A stretch of DNA of 64,000 nt from Plebeiibacterium marinum (GTDB lineage Bacteria > Bacteroidota > Bacteroidia > Bacteroidales > Marinilabiliaceae), in contig NZ_JAPDPI010000023.1 of the NCBI RefSeq assembly GCF_026013615.1, positions 29,785 through 93,784 of the forward strand, written 5' to 3'. Under the pieces are notes generated by a model. It did no database searches, was not told the origin of the DNA, and saw only the letters and a program-made list of their open reading frames with translations. The position numbers and the translations under genes were made by a program. Positions 1-7,697 of the stretch are shown here, piece by piece (position 1 is the first letter of the stretch; each line of letters opens with the position of its first letter).

Positions 1-1
1 A

Positions 2-472
2 TTGGGTGCTGATACCGGATTTGATTCCATTGGTGATGATTTGGTTGCCAAGGATATGTCGAAATTTTTAAATAGCCTTGCCACAGAAGAAAAACTTACT
101 AAAACAATTCTGTACAACTTAAATCCAGCCCATAACGAAGTTTATGCAACAATGCTGGGTAATTTTCAGGACGGAAGTATTGCAGGAAAGATACAATGGG
201 GCTCTGGATGGTGGTTCCTTGACCAAAAAGATGGAATGGAAAAACAAATGAATGCACTTTCAAACCTTGGTCTGTTAAGCCGTTTTGTTGGTATGCTGAC
301 GGATTCAAGAAGCTTTTTGAGTTATAGCCGCCATGAATACTTCAGGAGAATACTATGTAACCTGTTAGGACAAGACGTTGAAAAAGGATTAATTCCAAAC
401 GACATGGAGCTCTTAAAGGAATATGTTGAAGGTATCTGCTATTACAATGCAAAAAATTACTTTAACTTCTAG
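2..472 (+). CDS. uxaC: Glucuronate (uronate) isomerase, C-terminal fragment
   Basis: This is the 3' part of a uronate isomerase gene cut by the window edge; only the last ~156 residues are present. UxaC interconverts D-glucuronate and D-fructuronate (or galacturonate and tagaturonate) in the cytoplasm, the first step of the hexuronate route. The fragment carries the family's conserved C-terminal blocks: an IQWGSGWWF segment around residue 64 and a [24 protein letters not shown] block around residues 101-120. The true start lies upstream of the window, so position 2 is not a start codon choice. A strong terminator follows at 513-548, so the gene ends its transcription unit. The next two enzymes of the pathway (mannonate oxidoreductase and UxuA) lie 41 kb away at 41.8-44.4 kb. 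Identity is clear; substrate preference is not. Confidence 0.92.
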   Translation: MGADTGFDSIGDDLVAKDMSKFLNSLATEEKLTKTILYNLNPAHNEVYATMLGNFQDGSIAGKIQWGSGWWFLDQKDGMEKQMNALSNLGLLSRFVGMLTDSRSFLSYSRHEYFRRILCNLLGQDVEKGLIPNDMELLKEYVEGICYYNAKNYFNF

Positions 473-512
473 TCCTTTCTTGATTTATCATTGACATTAT
501 TTAAAAATAGGT

Positions 513-548
513 ACAGCGCCGGCTAATAATAGCCGGCGCTGTTTTTTT
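513..548 (+). terminator. Rho-independent terminator after uxaC
   Basis: A perfect 12-bp GC-rich stem (acagcgccggct / agccggcgctgt) with a 6-nt loop is followed directly by a run of T. It sits 40 bp after the uxaC stop codon and separates that gene from the MarR/efflux region. Confidence 0.9.
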
Positions 549-618
549 ATACAGTATAATTCAGAAAAAAAGACTTATTCATCACAATTGGATGTTAAAA
601 ACCATTAAATGTCATTGT

Positions 619-643
619 CAACAGTTGCAAATATCAACTGTTG
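619..643. promoter_or_regulatory. Candidate MarR operator, site 1
   Basis: This 25-bp inverted repeat has arms CAACAGTT and AACTGTTG around an AT-rich spacer, ~100 bp upstream of the MarR start. A second copy at 1199-1223 matches at 20 of 25 positions, including the central GTTGCAAAT. Pairing of the two sites with the two transcription units suggests the MarR protein binds both. Binding itself is inferred. Confidence 0.7.
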
Positions 644-745
644 TGCTTTATTTTGCATTTGTTTTTAAGTTGCTCTGGATATTATTTTAATAAAAACATA
701 TAATACATTACATATCAATATGTATCAAATTTAAATGACAACAAA

Positions 746-1186
746 ATGAAATTGAATGTTAAACCATTAGGAATGACCATAGGATCCATAAAAGGAGTAT
801 TTCCCAAGTTGATGGCTGATATGCTTAAACAAAAAGGAATAGAGTACAGCTTCGATCAAATGGTTGTTTTATTGGTTGTAAAATACTGCGTAAAAACAGC
901 CCCAGTACAACAAGACATTGCAGAAATCATGAAAAAGGACAAATCAGTTGTACTACGAATGATTGATGTACTGGAAAAAGATGGCTTATTAATACGTAGT
1001 ACTGATCCTAACGACCGTAGAAGAAACATTATTACGCTTACAGAAAAAGGATATGAATACACAGAACTTTTCACCGAATGTGATCAGGAAATTACAATAA
1101 ATCTAATGGAAGGATTAAATGAAACAGATGTAGCTGTTTTCTTTAAAGTATTTGATCATATTCAAAATAAACTGGGATTAAAATAA
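746..1186 (+). CDS. MarR-family transcriptional regulator
   Basis: A 146-residue winged-helix protein of normal MarR length. The recognition-helix region (roughly residues 53-75) is followed by a wing with the typical DPNDRRRNIITLTEKG signature around residues 90-107. MarR proteins bind DNA as dimers and are usually released by small hydrophobic ligands. The gene lies immediately upstream of, and in the same direction as, an RND efflux operon, so local control of that pump is the likely role. Two near-identical inverted repeats, one before this gene (619-643) and one before the adaptor gene (1199-1223), fit autoregulation plus repression of the pump. ATG at 746 is the only sensible start. The ligand is unknown. 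Confidence 0.9.
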   Translation: MKLNVKPLGMTIGSIKGVFPKLMADMLKQKGIEYSFDQMVVLLVVKYCVKTAPVQQDIAEIMKKDKSVVLRMIDVLEKDGLLIRSTDPNDRRRNIITLTEKGYEYTELFTECDQEITINLMEGLNETDVAVFFKVFDHIQNKLGLK

Positions 1187-1198
1187 AAAAATTTACCT

Positions 1199-1223
1199 CA
1201 ATAGTTGCAAATGTATACTATTG
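1199..1223. promoter_or_regulatory. Candidate MarR operator, site 2
   Basis: Second copy of the 25-bp inverted repeat, with arms CAATAGT and ACTATTG and the same GTTGCAAAT core as site 1. It lies between the MarR stop (1186) and the adaptor ATG (1260), where a repressor would block the efflux operon. Confidence 0.7.
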
Positions 1224-1259
1224 TTAAAAACAACGATAAAAATAAATAATAAATATACT

Positions 1260-2324
1260 ATGAATTTACAGAAGATTATGACAGGAGCCTTAGGGCTTCT
1301 ACTAATGGTTTCTTGTGGAAAAAAAGAACAGACAACAAGCGCTGTGAAATCCACAAAAACCTACCCTGTTGCAGAATTGGTTGCAAAAAATGTTGAATTG
1401 CATTCGGTATACCCAACCGTGCTACAAGGACAAGTTGATATTGAAATTAAACCAAGAGTGGATGGTTTTATTGAAGCCGTTTTTGTTGATGAAGGCTCGG
1501 TAGTTACCAAAGGAACCCCTTTATTTAAAATCAACTCGCCCTCATCAATTCAGGCTTTAGAAACAGCTCAGGCCGGATATAATACTGCTCAGCTTGATGT
1601 GGAACGTATGCGCCCATTGGCTGAAAAAGGGATTATCAGTGAGGTATTGCTAAAGACGTATGAAAATGCCTTTAACTCTGCCAAGGCTAATTTAGATAAG
1701 GCCAAAGCTTCATTAAGCTGGACCACAGTAACGAGTCCGATCAACGGAACCATAGGAACCTTACCCTATCGTATAGGAACACTGGTAAACAGCTCAAGTA
1801 TATTAACAAGCATTGCGAACACCGAAAAGGTGGTTGCTTATTTTTCGATGAATGAAAAAGAGTTATTAGAGTATATGCGCAAATGGGAAGGCGATACTCA
1901 GGCCGAAAAGATTGATAAAATGCCGTCTGTAAAATTAATATTAGCAGATGGAAGTGAATATGAAGAAGCCGGGCGCATCGAAACCATTTCGGGTGTTGTA
2001 GATGCCAGTACCGGAGCTGTAAATTTCAGGGCAGTATTTAGTAATCCCCATGGTTTGTTACGGAGCGGAACAAGCGGGAAAGTGGTTATTCCTACATTAC
2101 TTAAAAATGTTGTGGTTGTACCTCAAAAAGCAACCTTTGCTCAACAAAACAAAGTACTGGTTTACACTCTGGATGGGAATAAAACAGCACAAAAAGTGAT
2201 CACCGTAGAATCCACCCCTGACGGCAAAAGCTATGCTGTATTAAATGGGGTGAATGCCGGAGATAAAATAGTTGTTGACGGTATTTCAACACTCAAAAAT
2301 GGAATGGAAATCCAGATTCAATAA
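1260..2324 (+). CDS. RND efflux periplasmic adaptor (membrane fusion protein)
   Basis: A 354-residue membrane-fusion lipoprotein that would bridge the inner-membrane RND pump and the outer-membrane channel. The ATG at 1260 is preferred over an upstream TTG at 1221: it gives a clean lipoprotein signal (MNLQKIMTGALGLLLMVSCG, lipid Cys19), and the TTG lies inside the putative MarR operator. The barrel-sandwich/lipoyl part (IEIKPRVDGFIEAVFVDEG) is near residue 63, followed by the alpha-hairpin, a second lipoyl half (TVTSPINGTIG) and a beta-barrel. It is followed after 83 bp by the pump gene. The family is AcrA/MexA-like and exports drugs, bile salts or other amphiphiles; the substrate cannot be read from sequence. 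Confidence 0.92.
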   Translation: MNLQKIMTGALGLLLMVSCGKKEQTTSAVKSTKTYPVAELVAKNVELHSVYPTVLQGQVDIEIKPRVDGFIEAVFVDEGSVVTKGTPLFKINSPSSIQALETAQAGYNTAQLDVERMRPLAEKGIISEVLLKTYENAFNSAKANLDKAKASLSWTTVTSPINGTIGTLPYRIGTLVNSSSILTSIANTEKVVAYFSMNEKELLEYMRKWEGDTQAEKIDKMPSVKLILADGSEYEEAGRIETISGVVDASTGAVNFRAVFSNPHGLLRSGTSGKVVIPTLLKNVVVVPQKATFAQQNKVLVYTLDGNKTAQKVITVESTPDGKSYAVLNGVNAGDKIVVDGISTLKNGMEIQIQ

Positions 2325-2407
2325 TTAGTATAAATGACTGCTCTTAAAACTGGCATAACACTATTGTCAGAGTTTTATAACAGTCACTAAATTAAAAGAA
2401 AAAGCTA

Positions 2408-5400
2408 ATGTTAAAAACATTTATAGAACGTCCCGTACTATCTACGGTAATATCTATATTATTTGTAGTGTTGGGCGTTATTGGTATTGCTACCCTGCCG
2501 GTAGAACAATACCCAAATATTGCCCCTCCAACAGTTAGGGTACAAACAACCTATAGTGGGGCCAATGCCGAAGCGGTATTAAAAAGTGTAATTGTACCCC
2601 TTGAAGAATCTATTAATGGTGTTGAAGGAATGACGTATATGACTTCAACGGCATCAAATGGTGGTTCAGCACAAATAGAGGTATATTTTAAACAGGGAAT
2701 TGATGCTGATATTGCTACAGTTAACGTACAAAACAGGGTTTCTCAGGCAACCTCTTTATTACCTTCGGAAGTAACACAGGTTGGAGTTACTGTGCAAAAG
2801 CAACAAAGTAGTACCATATTGTTTATTGCGGTATCTTCTACTAATCCGGATTATGATGGTGAGTTTATTCAAAACTATGCCAATATTAATATTATTCCTC
2901 AAATTAAGAGGGTTACTGGTGTTGGTAGTGCAACTGTTTATGGGGCACGAAATTATTCTATGCGTATCTGGCTTAAGCCTGATGTTTTGGCTGCATATAA
3001 AATGAATCCAACAGAAGTTATTGCGGCATTACAGGACCAAAATATTGAGGCAGCACCTGGTGAATTGGGTGCCAATAGTAATCAAACATTTCAATATTCT
3101 TTAAAATATACCGGGCGTTTAACAACCGAAGAGCAGTTTGAAGATATTATTATCCGTTCTTCAAATTCTCAGATATTAAGACTTAAAGATGTTGCTGATG
3201 TTGAATTAGGTTCTTTATCTTATTCCGTAAATACTTTAAACCAAGGTAATCCGGCCATCGTTATGGGTGTTTCGCAAACTGCGGGATCAAATGCCCAGGA
3301 TGTTATCAGCGAAGTTAAAGAAGAATTGGTAAAGGCTGCAGAGTCGTTTCCTGATGGTATGAAATATACTTTTGAAATGGATGCCAGTAGTTTCTTAAAT
3401 GCCTCTATCGAAAAAGTGTTGCATACCTTATTTGAAGCATTTATTCTCGTATTTATTGTAGTGTTTTTATTCCTGCAAAATTTCAGGGCTACTTTAATTC
3501 CAGCCATTGCGGTTCCTGTTGCAATTATTGGAACCTTCTTTTTCCTGTTGGTTTTTGGTTTCTCCATAAACCTGTTAACCTTGTTTGCACTGGTGCTTGC
3601 CATTGGTATTGTGGTAGATGATGCCATTGTGGTGGTTGAGGCTGTTCACTCACATATGGATGCAGGAGAAAAAGATCCCCGTAAAGCAACTCTAAGTGCA
3701 TTAAGCGAAATTGCACCTGCTATTGTATCTATTACTTTGGTAATGGCGGCTGTATTTATTCCGGTAAGTTTTATTGGAGGAACCAGTGGGGTTTTCTTTA
3801 AGCAATTTGGTTTAACTCTGGCCATCTCTATTGTTATTTCAGCTATAAATGCATTAACGCTAAGTCCTGCATTATGTGCTATATTCTTAAAAGCCCATCA
3901 TATTCCTGAAGCAAAGGATCGCAATTTTATGCAACGTTTTTACTATGTGTTTAATGTTGGATTTGATGCTGTTACCAAAAAATATGGTAAAACATTAAAC
4001 TTCATGGGTAAAAAGAGCCACCGATGGATTACTGTTGTTATTATTGGTGTATTCAGCTATATCTTTTACTTCCTTATCAATATGATACCTGCCGGATTTG
4101 TTCCTCAGGAAGATAGTGGAGGTGTAATGGGTTTTGTTACTTTGGCTCCGGGATCTTCGTTGGAAAGAACCGATAGCATAGTTGAAAAAGTAGTAGAAAT
4201 AGCCAATGAAATCCCTCATGTACGCACCGTAACCAACCTGACAGGAATAAGCTTTTTAAGCGGTGCTGGTAGTTCTTACGGATCAATGATTATTAAAATG
4301 GATGATTGGAACGAGAGGGATATTACTACCGATGATGTAGCTGCCATCCTGAAACAAAGAACCGACAGTATAGCCAATGCCTCGTTTATGTTCTTTGGTA
4401 TGCCAACGCTCCAGGGTTTTGGTATGAGTAGTGGTGTTGAATTAAAAATGCAGGATAAAACAGGTGGTGATATTAATAAATTCTATGAGGTTACTAATGA
4501 TTTCCTTGATAAAATCAGGGCGAGTGGTACTTCCATGATGATCATGAATACTTTCGATCCCCGTTTCCCTCAAAAGGAAATTCATGTGGATATTGCCAAG
4601 GTTAAGGATGCCGGCATGACCTTGAGTACTGTTATGACTACCTTGCAGGCTTATATTGGAAGTATGTATGTATCTAACTTTAACCTGTATGGTAAGCAGT
4701 TTCGCGTTATGGTACAGGCTGCTCCTGAATATCGTTCTAAATTAGAAGATTTAAGTTATCTGCAGGTAAAAACAGGCAGCGGATCAATGGCTCCCATCTC
4801 TGAATTTATCACTATTGAAGATGTAACAGGCCCTCAGGCGTTAACCCGTTTTAACCTGTATTCTTCAATGTCGGTAACTATTATCCCTAACTATTACGAA
4901 GGGAAAAGTTCGGGTGATGTGTTGAAGTTTATTGAAACTATCGATATGCCTGATGGTTACGGGTACGACTTTTCAGGTATGACCCGTGAAGAGGTTAACA
5001 GCAGCAGCACAACGGCTATCATATTTGTGCTTTGTTTGGTGTTTGTGTACTTATTACTGGCCGCGCTTTATGAAAGTTATATTTTACCATTGGCTGTAAT
5101 ATTTTCTCTCCCTGTTGGTTTGGCCGGAGTGTTTATGTTCATCTTTGTAGCTATGGTCAGCGGTACAGGTATTATGAATAACATTTATGTACAGATTTCA
5201 TTGATCATGCTAATCGGTCTGCTGGCTAAAAATGCCATTTTGATTGTAGAATACGCATTACAGCGACGAAAACAGGGCATGAGTATTGTAAAAGCTGCTA
5301 TTACTGGTGCTGTGGCCCGTTTACGACCAATTTTAATGACCTCGTTTGCATTTATATTTGGGCTATTACCCCTGGCTTTGGCAAAAGGTGCCGGTGCTAT

Positions 5401-5569
5401 TGGTAACAAATCGATTGGTATTAGTGCCATCGGGGGTATGCTTGTGGGTACTCTAATTGGGGTTATAATCATTCCAACCCTGTTTATCATATTCCAAAGT
5501 TTACAAGAAAGGGTAAGTAAGCATAAGATAGTTACTATTGATGACGAGGAAATTAAAGAAATTCAATAA
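2408..5569 (+). CDS. RND multidrug efflux pump, HAE1 family (AcrB-like)
   Basis: A 1053-residue inner-membrane proton-driven exporter, full length for the hydrophobe/amphiphile HAE1 subfamily. Visible features are the N-terminal TM1 with the FIERPVLSTVISI motif, a first porter domain, and a TM2-TM6 block from about residue 340. The paired aspartates of the proton relay in TM4 are present (IGIVVDDAIVVVEAV, near residue 402). A second porter domain and the TM7-TM12 block follow, with the conserved GLLAKNAILIVEYA near residue 937. The gene is followed by an outer-membrane factor after 4 bp, completing a tripartite system. Expression is probably under the adjacent MarR regulator. Confidence 0.95.
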   Translation: MLKTFIERPVLSTVISILFVVLGVIGIATLPVEQYPNIAPPTVRVQTTYSGANAEAVLKSVIVPLEESINGVEGMTYMTSTASNGGSAQIEVYFKQGIDADIATVNVQNRVSQATSLLPSEVTQVGVTVQKQQSSTILFIAVSSTNPDYDGEFIQNYANINIIPQIKRVTGVGSATVYGARNYSMRIWLKPDVLAAYKMNPTEVIAALQDQNIEAAPGELGANSNQTFQYSLKYTGRLTTEEQFEDIIIRSSNSQILRLKDVADVELGSLSYSVNTLNQGNPAIVMGVSQTAGSNAQDVISEVKEELVKAAESFPDGMKYTFEMDASSFLNASIEKVLHTLFEAFILVFIVVFLFLQNFRATLIPAIAVPVAIIGTFFFLLVFGFSINLLTLFALVLAIGIVVDDAIVVVEAVHSHMDAGEKDPRKATLSALSEIAPAIVSITLVMAAVFIPVSFIGGTSGVFFKQFGLTLAISIVISAINALTLSPALCAIFLKAHHIPEAKDRNFMQRFYYVFNVGFDAVTKKYGKTLNFMGKKSHRWITVVIIGVFSYIFYFLINMIPAGFVPQEDSGGVMGFVTLAPGSSLERTDSIVEKVVEIANEIPHVRTVTNLTGISFLSGAGSSYGSMIIKMDDWNERDITTDDVAAILKQRTDSIANASFMFFGMPTLQGFGMSSGVELKMQDKTGGDINKFYEVTNDFLDKIRASGTSMMIMNTFDPRFPQKEIHVDIAKVKDAGMTLSTVMTTLQAYIGSMYVSNFNLYGKQFRVMVQAAPEYRSKLEDLSYLQVKTGSGSMAPISEFITIEDVTGPQALTRFNLYSSMSVTIIPNYYEGKSSGDVLKFIETIDMPDGYGYDFSGMTREEVNSSSTTAIIFVLCLVFVYLLLAALYESYILPLAVIFSLPVGLAGVFMFIFVAMVSGTGIMNNIYVQISLIMLIGLLAKNAILIVEYALQRRKQGMSIVKAAITGAVARLRPILMTSFAFIFGLLPLALAKGAGAIGNKSIGISAIGGMLVGTLIGVIIIPTLFIIFQSLQERVSKHKIVTIDDEEIKEIQ

Positions 5570-5573
5570 TACG

Positions 5574-6992
5574 ATGCAAAAGAGATTAAAATATACAGGC
5601 AAAAGTGCCATTCTGATAGCTGTTTTTATAGCTATTGGAATGAGCTCATGCCGTACAAGCAAAAATGTATCTGATTTAAATGTAGATACAAAGGATTTAA
5701 TCAGAGATGAGAATTTAAACACCTCTGATTCGACTACCATAGCTGATATTCCATGGCAGGAATATTTTAGCGATGACATACTAAAGCAATTGATTCAGGA
5801 AGCTTTAGATAATAACCTGGATATGAAAGTAGCTATTGAACGCATAAAACAGGCGGAGGCGAATTTTTCGATGGCCAAGGCTGCCAAGTTACCAACATTA
5901 AGTATTGCTGCCCAGGATGATTTTACTTTATACAGCAATAACGGAAGTTCAACAAAGGTTTTAGGCTACAATGCAAATACACTTTCATTGGGTTTAACTA
6001 CTTCCTGGGAAGTGGATGCATGGGGTAAATTAAAGAGTACAAAAAAGGCCCGTTATGCCTCTTTGTTAAACACAATGGAGTATAAAAACCTGGTTCAAAC
6101 CAATATTATTGCCGGTGTAGCTCAATTATACTATACTTTACTGTCATTAGATGAGCAACTCAGGGTAACTAAAGAAACCATCGGATTGCTTTCTGAAAGT
6201 GCTGAAACAATGCAAGCCTTAAAAGATGCAGGACAAACCAATGGTGCTGCCGTTGAGCAAAGTAAGGCTTTATTATACAACACTCAGCTATCTGTATATG
6301 CCATAGAAGATCAGATCCAACAACAAGAAAATTCTCTATGTGTTTTATTGGGAAAAACGCCGGGAACAGTCACTCGCAGTGCCATCAATCAACAAACGGT
6401 TCCGGCTGAGTTAAAGTACGGGGTTCCGGCTCAATTATTGTCAAAACGCCCCGATGTATTGAGTGCTGAACTTTCTTTCAGAGCGGCCTTTGAAGCAACA
6501 AATGCAGCACAGGCCAGCTTGTACCCTGGTATTAATTTAAGTAGTGGATCTATAGGTTTTAATGGTACAGAGCTTTCTGATTTCTTTAAACCTGAAAATA
6601 TAGCCGCAAATTTTGTGGCTGGAATAGCACAGCCTGTTTTTTATAAAAAACAACTGCGAGGAAGTTTAGCCATTGCTAAGTCCCAACAGGAAGAAGCATT
6701 GTTAACTTTTAAAAATACAGTACTGGAAGCAGGCCAGGAAGTGTCCGACATCCTCTTTAGCTTTAAATCATCAGTAAATAAAAACGGTTTGCGCAACAAA
6801 CAAATTATCGCATTAACCAATGCTGTTGATTTTACACAGGAACTATTAAAAGCAGGCGAAGCCAATTACGTTGAGGTATTAAGTGCTCAGCAAAATTTAC
6901 TCTCAGCTCAATTAAGCCAGGTATCAGATAAGTTAGAGCAACTAAATTATTCAGTGGCATTATATAAAGCCTTAGGCGGAGGCAAGAACTGA
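5574..6992 (+). CDS. Outer-membrane efflux factor (TolC/OprM-type lipoprotein)
   Basis: A 472-residue outer-membrane factor forming the exit duct of the tripartite pump. Candidate starts at 5538 and 5541 overlap the pump gene. ATG 5574 lies 4 bp after the pump stop and gives a lipoprotein signal (GMSSC, lipid Cys26), so it is chosen. Two homologous alpha-helical hairpin repeats typical of the NodT/OprM family are present. One starts around DNNLDMKVAIERIKQAEANF; the other includes the LLSKRPDVLSAELSFRAA block characteristic of this family. No acidic surface-export signal follows the cysteine, fitting an anchor on the inner leaflet of the outer membrane. It is the last gene of the operon; hairpins follow from 7084. 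Confidence 0.92.
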   Translation: MQKRLKYTGKSAILIAVFIAIGMSSCRTSKNVSDLNVDTKDLIRDENLNTSDSTTIADIPWQEYFSDDILKQLIQEALDNNLDMKVAIERIKQAEANFSMAKAAKLPTLSIAAQDDFTLYSNNGSSTKVLGYNANTLSLGLTTSWEVDAWGKLKSTKKARYASLLNTMEYKNLVQTNIIAGVAQLYYTLLSLDEQLRVTKETIGLLSESAETMQALKDAGQTNGAAVEQSKALLYNTQLSVYAIEDQIQQQENSLCVLLGKTPGTVTRSAINQQTVPAELKYGVPAQLLSKRPDVLSAELSFRAAFEATNAAQASLYPGINLSSGSIGFNGTELSDFFKPENIAANFVAGIAQPVFYKKQLRGSLAIAKSQQEEALLTFKNTVLEAGQEVSDILFSFKSSVNKNGLRNKQIIALTNAVDFTQELLKAGEANYVEVLSAQQNLLSAQLSQVSDKLEQLNYSVALYKALGGGKN

Positions 6993-7083
6993 TTTATTAT
7001 TAGATATTGCTTACAATAGATCGTTAGACTTCTGATAAGAGACGTAAGAGTTGTTCTCAAGATATTTAATGATCAAATTAATA

Positions 7084-7125
7084 ATCCAACCATCGTGCAC
7101 TTTCCAATGTGCACGATGGTTGGAT
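7084..7125. terminator. Perfect 17-bp hairpin after the efflux operon
   Basis: Arms ATCCAACCATCGTGCAC and GTGCACGATGGTTGGAT pair perfectly around an 8-nt loop. It lies ~90 bp past the outer-membrane-factor stop, between converging genes. A bidirectional terminator is likely, though the T-tract is weak. Confidence 0.6.
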
Positions 7126-7204
7126 ACTTTATCATTTCCAAATAGTTTCTTCCTGCAAGGTTTTAACTTGTTCTTTTAATAGCTGATCAGGGATCTTAGG
7201 CTTA

Positions 7205-7251
7205 AAACCTTCCAGGTTTACTTACATAATGTAAATAAACCAGGAAGGTTT
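7205..7251. repeat. Extended 47-nt hairpin
   Basis: Arms AAACCTTCCAGGTTTA and TAAACCAGGAAGGTTT pair with a single central A-A mismatch. The loop itself is a TTACA/TGTAA inverted repeat, so the element folds almost end to end. It directly precedes the TTCTACC array. Its function is unknown; it could be a second terminator. Confidence 0.6.
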
Positions 7252-7260
7252 GGATACTGG

Positions 7261-7350
7261 TTCTACCAAGTTACTGCCCCCTTCTACCAAGGCATTGACC
7301 TGTTCTACCTGCTCACAAGGCCGTTCTACCCATCAATATAGGGTTCTACC
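7261..7350. repeat. Array of five TTCTACC direct repeats, ~21-bp period
   Basis: TTCTACC begins at 7261, 7282, 7303, 7324 and 7344, giving steps of 21, 21, 21 and 20 bp with unrelated spacer sequence. Two full helical turns per step places all copies on one face of the DNA, as in binding arrays. LytTR-family response regulators (AgrA, ComE) use short direct repeats with this centre-to-centre spacing. Assignment to that family is inference. Confidence 0.75.
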
Positions 7351-7457
7351 AAGCTTCATGGTTTTTGCTGAAGGTTAATAATCTGTAAGATTTATACGCG
7401 AATGGAACGGATCTGATTTTCACGATGTCTATACAGATCCGATCCTCATGTAAATAG

Positions 7458-7626
7458 GTGCTGCAAAAAAACTGCTAAAATTTTTGTTGGCCCTCCCACA
7501 CCCCTATGCCTAAAGGAAGTTACTTCCGAACTGTGCGTTGGAGTTTACTCCTTTAGAGCTTGTCCCGATCAAACGGGAGGAATCAAAGGGGTGAGCTTAG
7601 GAACCATGAGTTTTCTGGTAGAAACT
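7458..7626. repeat. Interspersed palindromic repeat, copy A
   Basis: About 170 bp that aligns along its length with 29377-29528. Shared blocks are an ACTGCT(A/G)AAATTT left end, a CCCACACCCCT block, TTGGA(G/A)TTT, ATCAAAGGGGTGAGC and a GAGTTTTCT right end. Copy A carries an extra ~20 bp (TTGTCCCGATCAAACGGGAGG) absent from copy B but present, reverse-complemented, near 63788. Its ends are degenerate inverted repeats. It is probably non-autonomous and mobile or REP-like. Confidence 0.7.
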
Positions 7627-7697
7627 AAACCCTGGCACATTTAATCTGATATAACGTATCATACCTATTTTTTTTATTTAGTTCCTGCAAGCTCTAT

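Larger units (their letters stand above)
6993..7697. other. Gene-free interval between converging operons, rich in hairpins and short repeats
   Basis: Seven hundred bases with no credible coding sequence, between the end of the efflux operon and the end of the mannan locus. It holds a perfect 17-bp hairpin (7084-7125), a 47-nt hairpin (7205-7251) and five TTCTACC heptamers (7261-7350). It also holds a smaller 8-bp inverted repeat (CGGATCTG/CAGATCCG, 7408-7441) and a copy of an interspersed repeat (7458-7626). No flanking gene has its start here, so regulatory-looking elements in it have no obvious target. Confidence 0.8.

Noticed and set aside
1221..1259. TTG start giving a longer efflux adaptor
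   Set aside because: It lies inside the inverted repeat at 1199-1223 and spoils the lipoprotein signal; ATG 1260 gives a clean lipobox.
7261..7350. TTCTACC array as a CRISPR
   Set aside because: The repeated unit is only 7 bp on a 21-bp period, far too short for CRISPR repeats and spacers, and no cas genes are present.
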